Shown piece after piece: positions 23,785-32,938 of a DNA stretch of 64,000 nt. Both the position numbers and the translations under genes were made by a program. The notes below the pieces were generated by a model. That model was not told the DNA's origin. It worked only from the letters and a program-made list of their open reading frames with translations, and searched no databases. Origin of the DNA: Acidobacteriota bacterium. GTDB taxonomy: Bacteria; Acidobacteriota; Thermoanaerobaculia; Multivoradales; Multivoraceae. The DNA lies in contig JAPPFP010000006.1 in assembly GCA_028877275.1 (NCBI GenBank), forward strand, positions 186,001 to 250,000. Reading direction: 5' to 3'. Numbering within the stretch: the first letter of the stretch is position 1; each line of letters begins with the position of its first letter.

Positions 23785-25778
23785 AGGCCTGCTCCTCGAT
23801 GTCGTCGCCGGCTTCCGGTCTCCGGCTGGCCTTGGGCGCCATTCTTCTGCTGCCCGCGGCTATGGGCTGCGGCAGCCGCTCTGACTCCGTCTCCGCCAAA
23901 GCTGGCGAGTGGCGTCACTACGCCGCCGACCGCGCCTCGACCAAGTACTCGCCGCTCGACCAGATCAACCCCTCCAACGTCGACCAGCTGCGCGAGGTCT
24001 GGCGGTGGCCATCGGTCGAAGCCGAAGCCGACACGGAGTACCGCGGCGGCATGTACAAGAGCACGCCGCTCTACATCGACGGCACGCTCTACATCACCAC
24101 CTCACTCAGCCAGGTCGCGGCGATCGATCCGGGTACGGGCGAGACGCTCTGGGTCTACGACCCACGGAGCTACGACGCGGGCCGCCCGGCCAACGCCGGT
24201 TTCCAGCACCGCGGGCTCGAGTACTGGAGCGGGGAGATCGACGGCGAACCGGCTGAACGGCTGATCTACGCCGCCCACCACCGCCGCCTGATCTCGCTGG
24301 ACCGTCTGACCGGCGAGCCGGACCTGGCCTTCGGCGACGGCGGCATGGTGAACACGGCCTTGGGCCTGGGCCGCGACATCAACGAGCGCCAGTACACCCA
24401 CTCGGCGCCGCCGATCGTCTGCGCCGACGTCATCGTGCTCGGTTCGATCATCTCGGACGGCCCGCGGGGACCGAAGATGCCGCCCGGGCACGTGCGTGGC
24501 TACGACGTGCGTACCGGCGAGCAACGCTGGATCTTCCGCACGATCCCCCAGCCCGGCGAGTTCGGCAACGAGACCTGGCTCGACGGATCCTGGGAGTACT
24601 CCGGCAACACGAACGTGTGGACGATGATGAGCTGCGACGACGAGCTTGGGTTCGTCTACCTGCCGGTGTCGACGCCGACGAACGACTGGTACGGCGGCCA
24701 CCGGCGCGGAGACAACCTGTTCGCCGAGAGTCTGGTCGCCCTCGATGCCCGTACCGGAGAGCGGAAGTGGCACTTCCAGGCGGTCCGCCACGGCCTGTGG
24801 GACTACGATCTGGCCTCGGCCCCGAACCTGGTCGACATCACAGTGGACGGCCGCGAGATCAAGGCGGTCGCACAGGTCAGCAAGCAGGGCATCACCTACG
24901 TGCTCGACCGCGAGACGGGCGAGCCCGTGTGGCCGATCGACGAGCTCCCGGTGCCGCAGACGACGGTGCCCGGTGAATGGAGTTCGCCTACCCAGCCGAT
25001 GCCGACAAAGCCCCCGCCCTTCGAGCGGCTCGGCTTCACCGAGGACGACCTGATCGACTTCACGCCGGAACTTCGCGCCGAGGCGCTCGAGATCGTCGAC
25101 GACTACGTGCTGGGCCCGATCTACACGCCGCCGCTCGAGGTCAAGGAGGGCGGCAAGCTTGGCGTGCTGACGCTGCCCTCGGCCGCCGGAGGCGCGAACT
25201 GGCGGGGCGCCGCGATCGATCCCGAGGCGGGAGTGCTCTACGTGCCGTCGATGACCAAGGTGATGAGCTTCGGCGTGCGGCCGGCCGACGCGGCCCGCTC
25301 CGAGTTCCGTTACGTCGACGCCCTTGGCCTCCTGGAGGGGCCGCGGGGTCTTCCCCTGGTCAAGCCGCCCTACAGCCGGATCACCGCGATCGACCTGAAC
25401 ACGGGCGAGCATCTGTGGCAGGTCGCCCACGGTCCGGGGCCGAAGGACCACCCCGCGATCGCCCACCTCGATCTGCCCGACCTGGGCAGCGCTTCCCACG
25501 GCATTCTCTCGAACGGCGGTCTGGTGCTGACCAGGGACCTGATCTTCATCATCCAGGCGGACTACGACTCGAGCCGGATGACGTTCATGGGCGACGCCGG
25601 CCACATCCGCGCCTACGACAAGCGGGACGGGGCGAAGCTCTGGGAGCACCGCGTCGAGCCCACGCCGCACGGCACGCCGATGACCTACCTCCACGAAGGG
25701 CGGCAGTACGTGGCCTTTACCGTCGGCGCCGGACGCGGAGAGCAAAGCCCGGCCCTGGTGGCGTTGGCGCTTGAGTGA
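23769..25778 (+). CDS. PQQ-dependent dehydrogenase lipoprotein (glucose/polyol dehydrogenase-like)
   Basis: 669 residues from ATG 23769 (TAGACT 6 nt upstream, leaderless-type start); ATG 23799 behind AAGGAGG is the alternative. A lipobox LLPAAMGC implies an anchored periplasmic enzyme without the membrane helices of classical membrane glucose dehydrogenase. The propeller carries YAADRASTKYSPLDQIN, ETLWVYDP, RLISLDRLTGEPD, EQRWIFRTIPQPGEFGNETW, WYGGHRRGDNLFAESLVALD, HGLWDYDLASAPNL and LPSAAGGANWRGAAIDPE, typical of the glucose/quinate-type PQQ family. The electron acceptor and substrate are not determined. Confidence 0.9.
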   Translation: MFLNKEACSSMSSPASGLRLALGAILLLPAAMGCGSRSDSVSAKAGEWRHYAADRASTKYSPLDQINPSNVDQLREVWRWPSVEAEADTEYRGGMYKSTPLYIDGTLYITTSLSQVAAIDPGTGETLWVYDPRSYDAGRPANAGFQHRGLEYWSGEIDGEPAERLIYAAHHRRLISLDRLTGEPDLAFGDGGMVNTALGLGRDINERQYTHSAPPIVCADVIVLGSIISDGPRGPKMPPGHVRGYDVRTGEQRWIFRTIPQPGEFGNETWLDGSWEYSGNTNVWTMMSCDDELGFVYLPVSTPTNDWYGGHRRGDNLFAESLVALDARTGERKWHFQAVRHGLWDYDLASAPNLVDITVDGREIKAVAQVSKQGITYVLDRETGEPVWPIDELPVPQTTVPGEWSSPTQPMPTKPPPFERLGFTEDDLIDFTPELRAEALEIVDDYVLGPIYTPPLEVKEGGKLGVLTLPSAAGGANWRGAAIDPEAGVLYVPSMTKVMSFGVRPADAARSEFRYVDALGLLEGPRGLPLVKPPYSRITAIDLNTGEHLWQVAHGPGPKDHPAIAHLDLPDLGSASHGILSNGGLVLTRDLIFIIQADYDSSRMTFMGDAGHIRAYDKRDGAKLWEHRVEPTPHGTPMTYLHEGRQYVAFTVGAGRGEQSPALVALALE

Positions 25779-25782
25779 GCCT

Positions 25783-25820
25783 CGTAGCTGGAGAGGGGCC
25801 GCTCGTACGACGCAGCTACG
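25783..25820. terminator. Hairpin between convergent genes
   Basis: CGTAGCTG (25783-25790) and CAGCTACG (25813-25820) form an 8-bp stem around a 22-nt loop that itself contains TCGTACGA. It lies between the convergent PQQ and thioredoxin-like genes. No T-tract. Confidence 0.35.
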
Positions 25821-25829
25821 TCGACGGGC

Positions 25830-26645
25830 CTACCGGGACCCGGCCAGCAGGGCTTGAAGCACCTGCGCCGGCTGAGCGAAGTCGTTCGCTCCGCCGAAGC
25901 GACCGACTTCCCGGCCGTCGCGGTAGATGATCGCGGTCGGCAGGCCCGTTACTTCGCTGCCCGTGACTTCCGGGTCTTCCCAGCCGCCCGGAGGGGAAGC
26001 CAGCCCGTAGTACTCGAACGTGAGCTGCGTGCCTTCCAGTCCGGCGTTGACCTCGAGGAGGTTGGGCAGCACCTGTTTGCAGACGCCGCACCAGGTGCCG
26101 AAGAAGACCCTCACCCGGGCCGGTTGGGCGTCACGGAGTGCGGCCATGGCGGCGGCGTTCGGTTGGAAGGCATCCATGCCGGCGCGGTAGCCGGGTGAGT
26201 GCTCCAGTAGCTCGCCCAGGGTGCGGTCGCCGATCAGGGGAGGCCGTGGCAGGACCTTGACGTCGCGGCCCTCGATGGGCAGGACGATCGTGGTCTGGTC
26301 CGGGATGGCGTCGCCGATGTAGGACTTGTCCGGCTCGGCGACCACGTCGTAGCCGGGCCCCGACGCCAGGAGGTCGGAACTCTGGAGCCGGTCCACCGCC
26401 ATGCTGCGGGCCCACAGCAGGATGGGTTCGCCCAGGGAGTCGCTGAGGATCAGCATCGACGCCGCCCGCTGGGAGAGGTAGAGCCTGGCGCCGGAATCGG
26501 TCTGCCCGTCGACCTCGAGGATGTAGTCGTCGATGGGGAGGAAGCCGCTCAGGACCGGGTGCGCCGTCTGGGCCGGAAGCTGCGCGGCAACGGCCACCAG
26601 CAGGGCTGACAGACAGAGCGTTGACGTGATCCGTCGGGTCGTCAC
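25830..26645 (-). CDS. Exported thioredoxin-like protein
   Basis: 271 residues from GTG 26645 (TAGGAT 8 nt upstream). Signal peptide ending LPA-Q. The N-terminal 150 residues are an unassigned beta-rich region; from about 170 a thioredoxin fold has FFGTWCGVCKQVLPNLLE with the redox CxxC and a cis-Pro loop GLPTAIIYRDG. It probably oxidises, reduces or transfers thiols in the periplasm, TlpA-fashion. Confidence 0.82.
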   Translation of the reverse strand: MTTRRITSTLCLSALLVAVAAQLPAQTAHPVLSGFLPIDDYILEVDGQTDSGARLYLSQRAASMLILSDSLGEPILLWARSMAVDRLQSSDLLASGPGYDVVAEPDKSYIGDAIPDQTTIVLPIEGRDVKVLPRPPLIGDRTLGELLEHSPGYRAGMDAFQPNAAAMAALRDAQPARVRVFFGTWCGVCKQVLPNLLEVNAGLEGTQLTFEYYGLASPPGGWEDPEVTGSEVTGLPTAIIYRDGREVGRFGGANDFAQPAQVLQALLAGSR

Positions 26646-26653
26646 GGCGGGGG

Positions 26654-26659
26654 ATCCTA
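26654..26659 (-). promoter_or_regulatory. Leaderless -10 of the exported thioredoxin-like gene
   Basis: TAGGAT on the minus strand, 8 nt before GTG 26645. Confidence 0.4.
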
Positions 26660-26673
26660 GCGCGGGCGCGCCT

Positions 26674-29600
26674 TCAGGCGACCCTGGAGCCGGCGGGCTC
26701 TTCGTCGAGCTGACGCTGGAGCTGCCTGGCGCGCGACCTGGCCGTGGCGACCGTGCGCTCCTTGACGTCCTCGTAGCCGCGGATGGAGTCGGGGAGCTCG
26801 GCCAGCTCGACGACCACCGGCGCGGAATCCGTGTCGAGCCGTTCGAGGGCCCCGTGGATCAGGCCGCGGTACCAGTCGAACAACCCGCGCTCGAGGCGGC
26901 GGTGCCGGGTCGCTCCGAAGATGTCGAGCGCGGTGCCGCGAAGCCCGCGCGCCGCGTACAGCAGCCGGAACAGCGAGCGCGACCAGGCCCCCAGGCGGAT
27001 CTTCCGCTTCCAGCCGAACCTGCGGAGCGTCGGCGGGTGGAGCAGGACCTGACGGGTGAGTGAGCCGTCGTAGTCCCGAGAGACCTGGTTCCACGTCGGA
27101 TCCTGGAGCCACAGGCGCGCGACCTCGTACTCGTCCTTGACCGCGAGCAGCTTGAAGCCGTAGCGGGCCGCCGCCTCGCGTACCGCGATGTGGCCGGGCA
27201 GCTTGGCTTCCTCGGTGGTTGCCACCTCGCCGACGAAGCCGAGATAGCGCTCGGCGAAGCTCCCGCCACCGTAGAGCAGCAGGTCGGCGACGCGGCCGGG
27301 CAGGAGGCGATCGAGCGACCCTCCACGCGGCGCGCCGGCGAGGAGCCGGTCGAGTTCCGGCCTGAGCTTCGGCGCCCAGCGTTCGAGGCGCTCGTGGGCG
27401 GCGTGCACCGCCGCGGCCGCGGTCGGCGCCTCGGGTTCGGCGAGTCCGGCGGCGCGCCGGAACCGTTCCGGATCGGCGACGGAAAGGCGACCGTAGCGGA
27501 ACGCCTGGATGTTGTCCTCGACCGCGACACCGTTCGCCACCAGCGCCTGCTCGATGAAGCGCGCCTGGAGCGGCAGCAGGCCCTGCTGGTAGGCGGCGCC
27601 GACCAGGAAGATGTTGCCGGTGACGCTGTTGCCGAGCAGACGCTCGGTGGCGGCCTCGGCGTCCACGAAGTAGCTGCGGTCGCTGTCCGTGAAGAGGGCG
27701 AGCCGCTTGCGCAGCTCGTCGAGAGGGGGCATCCGCGCGGCGCTGTCCGTGATCACCGCCGCCGGGCTGATGCCGGCGGTGTTGCCGACGACGGCCGTGG
27801 TCTCTTGCGAGAACCGCTTCAGGTTGTCGGGTGCGATCGTGGCCAGCAGATCGAACGAAAGCGCCAGGTCCGCCTCGCCGTTGCCGAGCTTGTTCGCCCG
27901 GGGGATCGGTCCGCGGCTGAGCAGCAGGTTCGATACGACCGCGCCGCCCTTTTGCGCCAGGCCGGTCTGGTCGAGGTGGACCGCGTACCGGCCCTCCATC
28001 AGGGCCGCGGTGACGAGGATCGCGTCGACGGTCACCACGCCGGTGCCGCCGATGCCCACGAGCAGGGCCCGGAACGTCGCGTCGTCCGGCAGTTGGCGGA
28101 CGGGTTCCGGTGTCTCGTCCTCGGCGAGCGGCGCCGCGGCGGCACGGCGGACCGGCTTCGTCCCGTCGCCCAGTTCGACGGTCATGAAGGCGGGACAGTC
28201 GCCCTCGATGCAGGAATAGTCCAGGTTGCAGGACGACTGGTGGATCTGGGTCTTGCGGCCGTACTCCGTCTCCAGCGGCGCCACGGACAGGCAGTTCGAC
28301 TTCGCGGCGCAGTCGCCGCAGCCCTCGCAGACGGCGGGGTTGATGTAGACCCGCTGCTTCGGCGTCTCCTGGATGCCGCGCTTGCGCTCGCGCCGCTTTT
28401 CGGCCGCGCACTGCTGGTCATAGACCACGGCTGTCGGGCCCTTGATCGCCCGCAGATCCTTCAGCACCTGGTCGTAGTCGCGGCGGTGCCGGATCTCGAC
28501 CGCGTTGTCGTCGCGATGGGGGAAGCGCTCCAGGTCCTCGGTCACCAGCACGACCCGCTTCATGCCCTGAAGCTGAAGCTGCTGCGCGACGCCCATCGAA
28601 CTGAGCAACCCCACCGCGTCCTGACCGCCCGTCATGGCAACGGCGGAGTTGTAGAGGATGCGGAACGTCATGTGGAGGTCGGCGGCGATACAGGCCTCGA
28701 TCGCCTTGCTTGCGGAGTGGGCGTAAGTGCCGTCGCCGACGTTCTGGAACACGTGCTCCTGCTCGGTGAAGGGCGACAGGCCGATCCAGCAGGCGCCCTC
28801 GCCGCCCATCTGCGGCAGCCAGCTCACGCCCCGATCCATCCACATCGCCATCGCGTGACAGCCGATGCCGCCGCCGGCGATGTCCGACCCCTCGGGAAGC
28901 TGGGTCGACGTGTTGTGCGGACAGCCGCTGCAGAAGTAGGGCGTGCGCGGCAGCGCGGCCGGCAGCTTCGTGGCCAGCTCGGCACACTCGGCGCCGGCCC
29001 GCAGGTGCGCCAGCCTCTCGGCCGGTACCGCGCCCGGCAGCCGGTGCTCGAGGTAGGCGCCGAGGATCCGCGCCATGTCGTGGCCTTCGAGTTCTCCGTG
29101 CATCGGGAACAGCGTTTCGCCGGCGGGCGTCTCCTTGCCGGCGACGAGCGGCCGGTCGGGCAGGTTGTAGAGGACCTGGCGGATCTGCGTCTCGACGAAA
29201 CCGCGCTTGTCCTCGATGACGACGATCTCTTCGAGGCCCTGGGCGAACTCACGCAGGCGCCGCGGCTCGATCGGCGCGATGCAGCCGAGCTTGAGCACCC
29301 GGATGCCGTGGCGGTCGAGCGCGGCCTCGTCCAGGCCGAGCAGTTCGAGGGCCAGACGCAGGTCGCGGTAGGGCTTGCCGGCCGCGACCAGGCCGATCCG
29401 GTCACCGGGACTGGCGCAGCGGATGCTGTCGAGGCCGTTGGCGTGGATGTAGGCGAGAGCGGCCGCGGTGCGCTCGGAGAAGATCTGGCGCTCGAGTTCG
29501 ATCGAATAGGGGGGCAGCAGCCGCATGTCGAGCTGCTTCTCGAACCGGCGGCCGCCGATCGTAAGGTCAGGAAGGACGGGCGGCGGGGTTTGCGGCAGGT

Positions 29601-30231
29601 CGACGACCGCGCCGCCGTCGGCGACGTTGGTCACGATCTTGAGCCCGGTCCACAGGCCGGCGAACCGGGACAGTGCGATCCCGTGCAGCCCGAACTCCAG
29701 CACCTCGGCCGGGTCGCCCGGATAGAGCACCGGGATCGAGAGGTCGAAGAGGCTGATCGTGCTGTCGCCCGGGATCGTCGAGCTCTTGCAGGCGGTGTCG
29801 TCGCCGGCCAGGACAAGGACGCCGCCGTGCTTGCCTGTACCGATGAAGTTGCCGTGGCGGAAGGCGTCGCCGGTGCGGTCGACGCCGGGCGTCTTGCCGT
29901 ACCAGATGCCGACTACGCCGTCGAAGCGTTCGTGGGGAAAACGTTCCAGGAGCTGGGCGCCGTAGATCGCGGTCGCCGCTGTCTCCTCGTTGATCGCCGG
30001 TCGGCAGACCACGTCGTGATCCGCCAACAGCCGGTTCGCTCGCTGAAGCTGCTTGTCGTATTCGCCCAGCGGCGATCCGGGATAGCCGCTGATGAAGGCG
30101 CCAACCCGCAGGCCGGCTTCCCGGTCGCGGCGGTGCTGGTCCATCGGTAGCCGGACGAGAGCCTGGACACCGGTGATTGCGACGCGGCCTTCAGTGAGCG
30201 TGTATTTATCGTCTAATGAGAAGGCCGTCAT
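26674..30231 (-). CDS. Indolepyruvate:ferredoxin oxidoreductase, fused alpha-beta type
   Basis: 1185 residues, matching the fused single-chain form. In order: pyrimidine domain (GYPGSPLGEYD, AINEETAATA), KTPGVDRTGDAFRHGN, a TPP-binding region (FCSGCPHNTSTQLPEG, GGGIGCHAMAMWMDRG, MGGEGACWIG, QNVGDGTYAHS), an iron-sulfur motif CEGCGDCAAKSNC, and a C-terminal gamma-type oxidoreductase domain (GIGGTGVVTVDAIL, DQTGLAQKGGAVVSNL). It oxidatively decarboxylates aryl 2-oxo acids to acyl-CoA with ferredoxin reduction in the cytoplasm, in aromatic amino acid catabolism. It heads a minus-strand run with an enoyl-CoA hydratase and SDR further upstream. Confidence 0.93.
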   Translation of the reverse strand: MTAFSLDDKYTLTEGRVAITGVQALVRLPMDQHRRDREAGLRVGAFISGYPGSPLGEYDKQLQRANRLLADHDVVCRPAINEETAATAIYGAQLLERFPHERFDGVVGIWYGKTPGVDRTGDAFRHGNFIGTGKHGGVLVLAGDDTACKSSTIPGDSTISLFDLSIPVLYPGDPAEVLEFGLHGIALSRFAGLWTGLKIVTNVADGGAVVDLPQTPPPVLPDLTIGGRRFEKQLDMRLLPPYSIELERQIFSERTAAALAYIHANGLDSIRCASPGDRIGLVAAGKPYRDLRLALELLGLDEAALDRHGIRVLKLGCIAPIEPRRLREFAQGLEEIVVIEDKRGFVETQIRQVLYNLPDRPLVAGKETPAGETLFPMHGELEGHDMARILGAYLEHRLPGAVPAERLAHLRAGAECAELATKLPAALPRTPYFCSGCPHNTSTQLPEGSDIAGGGIGCHAMAMWMDRGVSWLPQMGGEGACWIGLSPFTEQEHVFQNVGDGTYAHSASKAIEACIAADLHMTFRILYNSAVAMTGGQDAVGLLSSMGVAQQLQLQGMKRVVLVTEDLERFPHRDDNAVEIRHRRDYDQVLKDLRAIKGPTAVVYDQQCAAEKRRERKRGIQETPKQRVYINPAVCEGCGDCAAKSNCLSVAPLETEYGRKTQIHQSSCNLDYSCIEGDCPAFMTVELGDGTKPVRRAAAAPLAEDETPEPVRQLPDDATFRALLVGIGGTGVVTVDAILVTAALMEGRYAVHLDQTGLAQKGGAVVSNLLLSRGPIPRANKLGNGEADLALSFDLLATIAPDNLKRFSQETTAVVGNTAGISPAAVITDSAARMPPLDELRKRLALFTDSDRSYFVDAEAATERLLGNSVTGNIFLVGAAYQQGLLPLQARFIEQALVANGVAVEDNIQAFRYGRLSVADPERFRRAAGLAEPEAPTAAAAVHAAHERLERWAPKLRPELDRLLAGAPRGGSLDRLLPGRVADLLLYGGGSFAERYLGFVGEVATTEEAKLPGHIAVREAAARYGFKLLAVKDEYEVARLWLQDPTWNQVSRDYDGSLTRQVLLHPPTLRRFGWKRKIRLGAWSRSLFRLLYAARGLRGTALDIFGATRHRRLERGLFDWYRGLIHGALERLDTDSAPVVVELAELPDSIRGYEDVKERTVATARSRARQLQRQLDEEPAGSRVA

Positions 30232-30288
30232 TACCCCTAAGCCTATCGCGGGCGCGGACCGGCAGGCGGCCTGGCCCCTGTCGAGTCG

Positions 30289-30993
30289 TCAGCCGGCGCG
30301 GAACTGAGCGAACCAGTCCCGACCGGAGGCTGCGGGCCGTCCGCCGAGGATCGTTCGCTTGATCGCCCGGACGCCCTGCGGGGGATAACCGGCGATGGTC
30401 GCGGAAAGTTCCCGGGCGCGGTCGAGCACGGCGTCGTCGTCGACCACCTCGGCGGCGACTCCCATCCGTTCCAGCTCCCGCCCCGTGTAACGACGGCCGA
30501 CGATCGCGAGCCGCGCCGCCACGCTCTCCGGATGGCGCAGCCGCAGCCAGGCCATGTTCATCGGCGCCGCCATCCCCATCTGGATCTCGCCGACGTGCAG
30601 AAAGGCCTGCTCGCCGGCAACCACGAGATCGGCGGCGAGCGCCAGCGCCGAGCCCGCGTTGATCGCGAAGCGTTCGAGCGCGGCGACGATCGGCTTCGGG
30701 CAGTCGTAGAGCGCCGCGTGGACGTCGAGCCAGAGGCCGCCGAAGTGTGGCATCCAGTCCGGCGGCGGATCGGCCCGGAACTCGCCGAGGTCCAGGCCGG
30801 AGCAGAAGGCGCCACCGGCGCCGCGAATCAGCAGGACGGCGACCTCGTCGTCGTTGGTCGCCGCGACGATCTCCTGGTGCAGACGTTGCGCCAGCGGGCC
30901 CGTCACCGCGTTCCTGCGGTCGGGCCGGTTCAGCACGATCTCGGCGACGCCGCCCTCGCGCGTCGAGGAGACAGGATCGTCGTCGTCGGTCAT
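30289..30993 (-). CDS. Enoyl-CoA hydratase/isomerase
   Basis: 234 residues, crotonase fold. LNRPDRRNAVTGPLAQRL, the oxyanion-hole LLIRGAGGAFCSGLDLGEF, and AINAGSALALAADLVVAGE with FLHVGEIQMGM at the active site are visible. The protein is a little short for the family (usually about 255-265) but ends cleanly. It hydrates or isomerises enoyl-CoA. It begins 1 nt after the stop of the SDR gene, so they are co-translated. Confidence 0.88.
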   Translation of the reverse strand: MTDDDDPVSSTREGGVAEIVLNRPDRRNAVTGPLAQRLHQEIVAATNDDEVAVLLIRGAGGAFCSGLDLGEFRADPPPDWMPHFGGLWLDVHAALYDCPKPIVAALERFAINAGSALALAADLVVAGEQAFLHVGEIQMGMAAPMNMAWLRLRHPESVAARLAIVGRRYTGRELERMGVAAEVVDDDAVLDRARELSATIAGYPPQGVRAIKRTILGGRPAASGRDWFAQFRAG

Positions 30994-30994
30994 G

Positions 30995-31831
30995 TCAATC
31001 GTCCTGAGCGTCGACGAACCAGTCGCCCGGGAGTGGCTGCCCTTCGTAGAGCCGTCCCTGGAAGCGCCTCATGCCGTGCAGCCAGCGGTCGACGTCGGTC
31101 GCCTTGCGCCGGACGTACTCCGCGACTTCGGGGTGGGGGAGGACCCAGAAGCGCTCCTGGCGGACCGCGTCGATGCAGGCGTCGGCGGCCTGTTCGGCCG
31201 TGAGGACGCCGTCGCCCGAGGCCACGCCGACGGACAGGCCCCGGCGGCGTTTCCGGTCGGGGCTGTTGGCGCCGATGTTCGTCTTCACCGCCTGTGGGCA
31301 GTGCACGGAGACCCGGATGCCCTGGTGGCCGTGGGTGATCGCGATCCACTCCGCCAGCGCCACCGCCGCGTGCTTGGTCAACGAGTAGGCGAGCGAGCCG
31401 ATTTGGGTCAGCAGGCCAGCCGCGGAGGCCGTACTCATGATGTACCCCTCGCCGCGCTCGATCATTGAGGGCAGGACGGCCCGCGCGGCGTAGACGTGGG
31501 ACATCACGTGGACGTCCCACTGGTCGTTGATCTCCTTGTTGGGGACCTCGAGCCCGCCCATCGTCACGAAGCCGGCGTTGGACATGAAGAGGTCGATCGG
31601 GCCGATGTTCGACTGCGTCGCCGCGACCAGGTCGCGCACCGCTCCCTCGTCCGCCACGTCCAGTCCGATGCCCGTGCCGCCGATCGCCCCGGCGACCTCC
31701 TTGGCCCCCGCCTCGTCACGGTCGGCTACGACCACGTGCCGCGCGCCCTCGCGATGAAACGCCTCGGCCAGCGCCTTGCCGATGCCGGAGGCGCCGCCGG
31801 TGACGACCATGATCCTGTTCGCGATGTCCAC
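30995..31831 (-). CDS. Short-chain dehydrogenase/reductase
   Basis: 278 residues from GTG 31831 with GGGAG about 7 nt upstream; the frame opens earlier without a ribosome site. NAD(P)-binding VVTGGASGIGKAL, NAG motif MSNAGFV, catalytic Ser in MSTASAAGLL and YSLTKHA (Tyr-x3-Lys). Cytoplasmic alcohol/keto oxidoreductase of unknown substrate, tightly linked to the enoyl-CoA hydratase; a role on a CoA-linked hydroxyacyl intermediate is plausible. Confidence 0.88.
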   Translation of the reverse strand: MDIANRIMVVTGGASGIGKALAEAFHREGARHVVVADRDEAGAKEVAGAIGGTGIGLDVADEGAVRDLVAATQSNIGPIDLFMSNAGFVTMGGLEVPNKEINDQWDVHVMSHVYAARAVLPSMIERGEGYIMSTASAAGLLTQIGSLAYSLTKHAAVALAEWIAITHGHQGIRVSVHCPQAVKTNIGANSPDRKRRRGLSVGVASGDGVLTAEQAADACIDAVRQERFWVLPHPEVAEYVRRKATDVDRWLHGMRRFQGRLYEGQPLPGDWFVDAQDD

Positions 31832-31939
31832 TGTGTTGCTCCCTTCTGTGTTGGGCTCTGTCGTCTGACGTCCGCCGAGCGGCGGCAATCCTACGACTTG
31901 GTCACGTGTAGCGGAACGGCCGCGCCTTGACTCATTGTG

Positions 31940-31967
31940 CCTTACCGAAATAGCGTGGACGGTAAGG
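31940..31967 (+). promoter_or_regulatory. VapBC-type autoregulatory operator candidate
   Basis: CCTTACCG (31940-31947) and CGGTAAGG (31960-31967) are perfect 8-bp inverted arms with a 12-nt spacer, ending in the ribosome site of the antitoxin (AAGGAG). AbrB-fold antitoxins commonly bind such repeats with their toxin. TTGACT (31927-31932) may be the -35. Confidence 0.55.
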
Positions 31968-31975
31968 AGACCGGG

Positions 31976-32218
31976 ATGATCGTCAAGATCACATCGAAAC
32001 GTCAGGTCACGTTTCCTGCGCGAGTACTCGACGCCCTCGGGGTGGGGCCTGGGGACCGGCTGGAGCTGATCGAAGGTTCAGATGGATTTCGGCTCCGCCC
32101 GCGCCGCATCCACCGAGATCGTCTGGCGCCGCTGCGCGGCAGGTTGAAGAAGGGGGTCGGCCCCTTCGACCTTGAGTCGTTCCGCTCGCAAGCGCATGAT
32201 CCGGCGCTTCGGGATTGA
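31976..32218 (+). CDS. AbrB/MazE-fold antitoxin (VapB-like)
   Basis: 80 residues from ATG 31976, preceded by AAGGAGACCGGG. MIVKITSKRQVTFPARVLDALGVGPGDRLEL is the SpoVT/AbrB swapped-hairpin DNA-binding domain. The basic C-terminal tail would wrap the toxin. It overlaps the PIN-domain gene by 23 nt, as in type II toxin-antitoxin operons. Confidence 0.88.
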   Translation: MIVKITSKRQVTFPARVLDALGVGPGDRLELIEGSDGFRLRPRRIHRDRLAPLRGRLKKGVGPFDLESFRSQAHDPALRD

Positions 32219-32615
32219 CACCTCGATCCTGGTGCGTTTGCTCACCGGGGAACCCAGGGAGGACTTCCTGGACTGCGTGGCCGGGCTGATCTCGCTGGTC
32301 GAGCACGAGGGAAGCGAGATCTTCGCTTCCAATCAAGTGATCGGAGAGGCCTACGTCGCGGTCCAGCACCACTACCGGATATCGAAGCCGGACGCCCGCG
32401 CCGGCTTGCTCGACGTGCTTCGCAGCGGTCTCGTCTCGCCCCTCAACGGGCGCGCTGTGTTCGACGCGCTGGCGGCGGCCGGCGGCCCAGGCCTGTTCGA
32501 TCGCCTGATCGCCGATGACTATTCGCGTGCCGGGTTGGAGGTTCTGACCCTGGACCGCCGGATGACGGACCTGACCGGTGTGTCGCGTCTGAGCCTCCCC
32601 GCCCCTGCCGGCTGA
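32196..32615 (+). CDS. PIN-domain ribonuclease toxin (VapC-like)
   Basis: 139 residues from ATG 32196. PIN-fold acidic residues are visible in FGIDTSILVRLL, VIGEAYVAV and FDRLIADDYSRAGLEVLTLDRRM. Such toxins cleave RNA in a Mg2+-dependent way and are neutralised by the cognate antitoxin. The gene has the same base composition as its surroundings, so there is no sign of very recent transfer. Confidence 0.86.
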   Translation: MIRRFGIDTSILVRLLTGEPREDFLDCVAGLISLVEHEGSEIFASNQVIGEAYVAVQHHYRISKPDARAGLLDVLRSGLVSPLNGRAVFDALAAAGGPGLFDRLIADDYSRAGLEVLTLDRRMTDLTGVSRLSLPAPAG

Positions 32616-32728
32616 GCACCGAACGCGAAGCGCGGAACGGTCCGGATCGCTTGACGAAACGCCCGCGATCTGTTTGTCTTCGCGGAAAGTTCACACGGGT
32701 GCGGCAAGCGCGCCCGGGGACGAGAAGA

Positions 32729-32938
32729 ATGGCGCGGAATCGAACGAGTCTGCTGGTTGCCGTGGTCGTCGCACTGATCGTGCCGCAGGCTGCGCAAGCC
32801 TACCTCGATCCCGCGTCGGGGAGCATGATCCTGCAGGCCGTGATCGGCGGTGTGGCGGCCGCTGCGCTCGCCTTCAAGTACTACTGGCGGCGCATCCTGG
32901 CCTTCTTCGGCTTCGGCGGAACCGACGAGTCCGAGTAG
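32729..32938 (+). CDS. Small YLDPxSGS-type exported/membrane protein, 69 residues
   Basis: From ATG 32729 (GACGAGAAGA upstream). Signal-like helix SLLVAVVVALIVPQAAQA, then AYLDPASGSMILQAVIG, a recognisable motif of small bacterial proteins of unknown role, a second hydrophobic helix (GGVAAAALAFKYYW) and a basic-aromatic tail RRILAFFGFGG. Its stop shares a base with the GTG of the following methyltransferase (TAGTG). Confidence 0.7.
   Translation: MARNRTSLLVAVVVALIVPQAAQAYLDPASGSMILQAVIGGVAAAALAFKYYWRRILAFFGFGGTDESE

Noticed and set aside
24102..25745. A 547-residue minus-strand ORF
   Set aside because: Antisense shadow of the PQQ dehydrogenase.
27190..30150. A 986-residue plus-strand ORF
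   Set aside because: It lies opposite the intact indolepyruvate oxidoreductase; its low-complexity Arg/Val-rich sequence is what the complement of a GC-rich gene gives.
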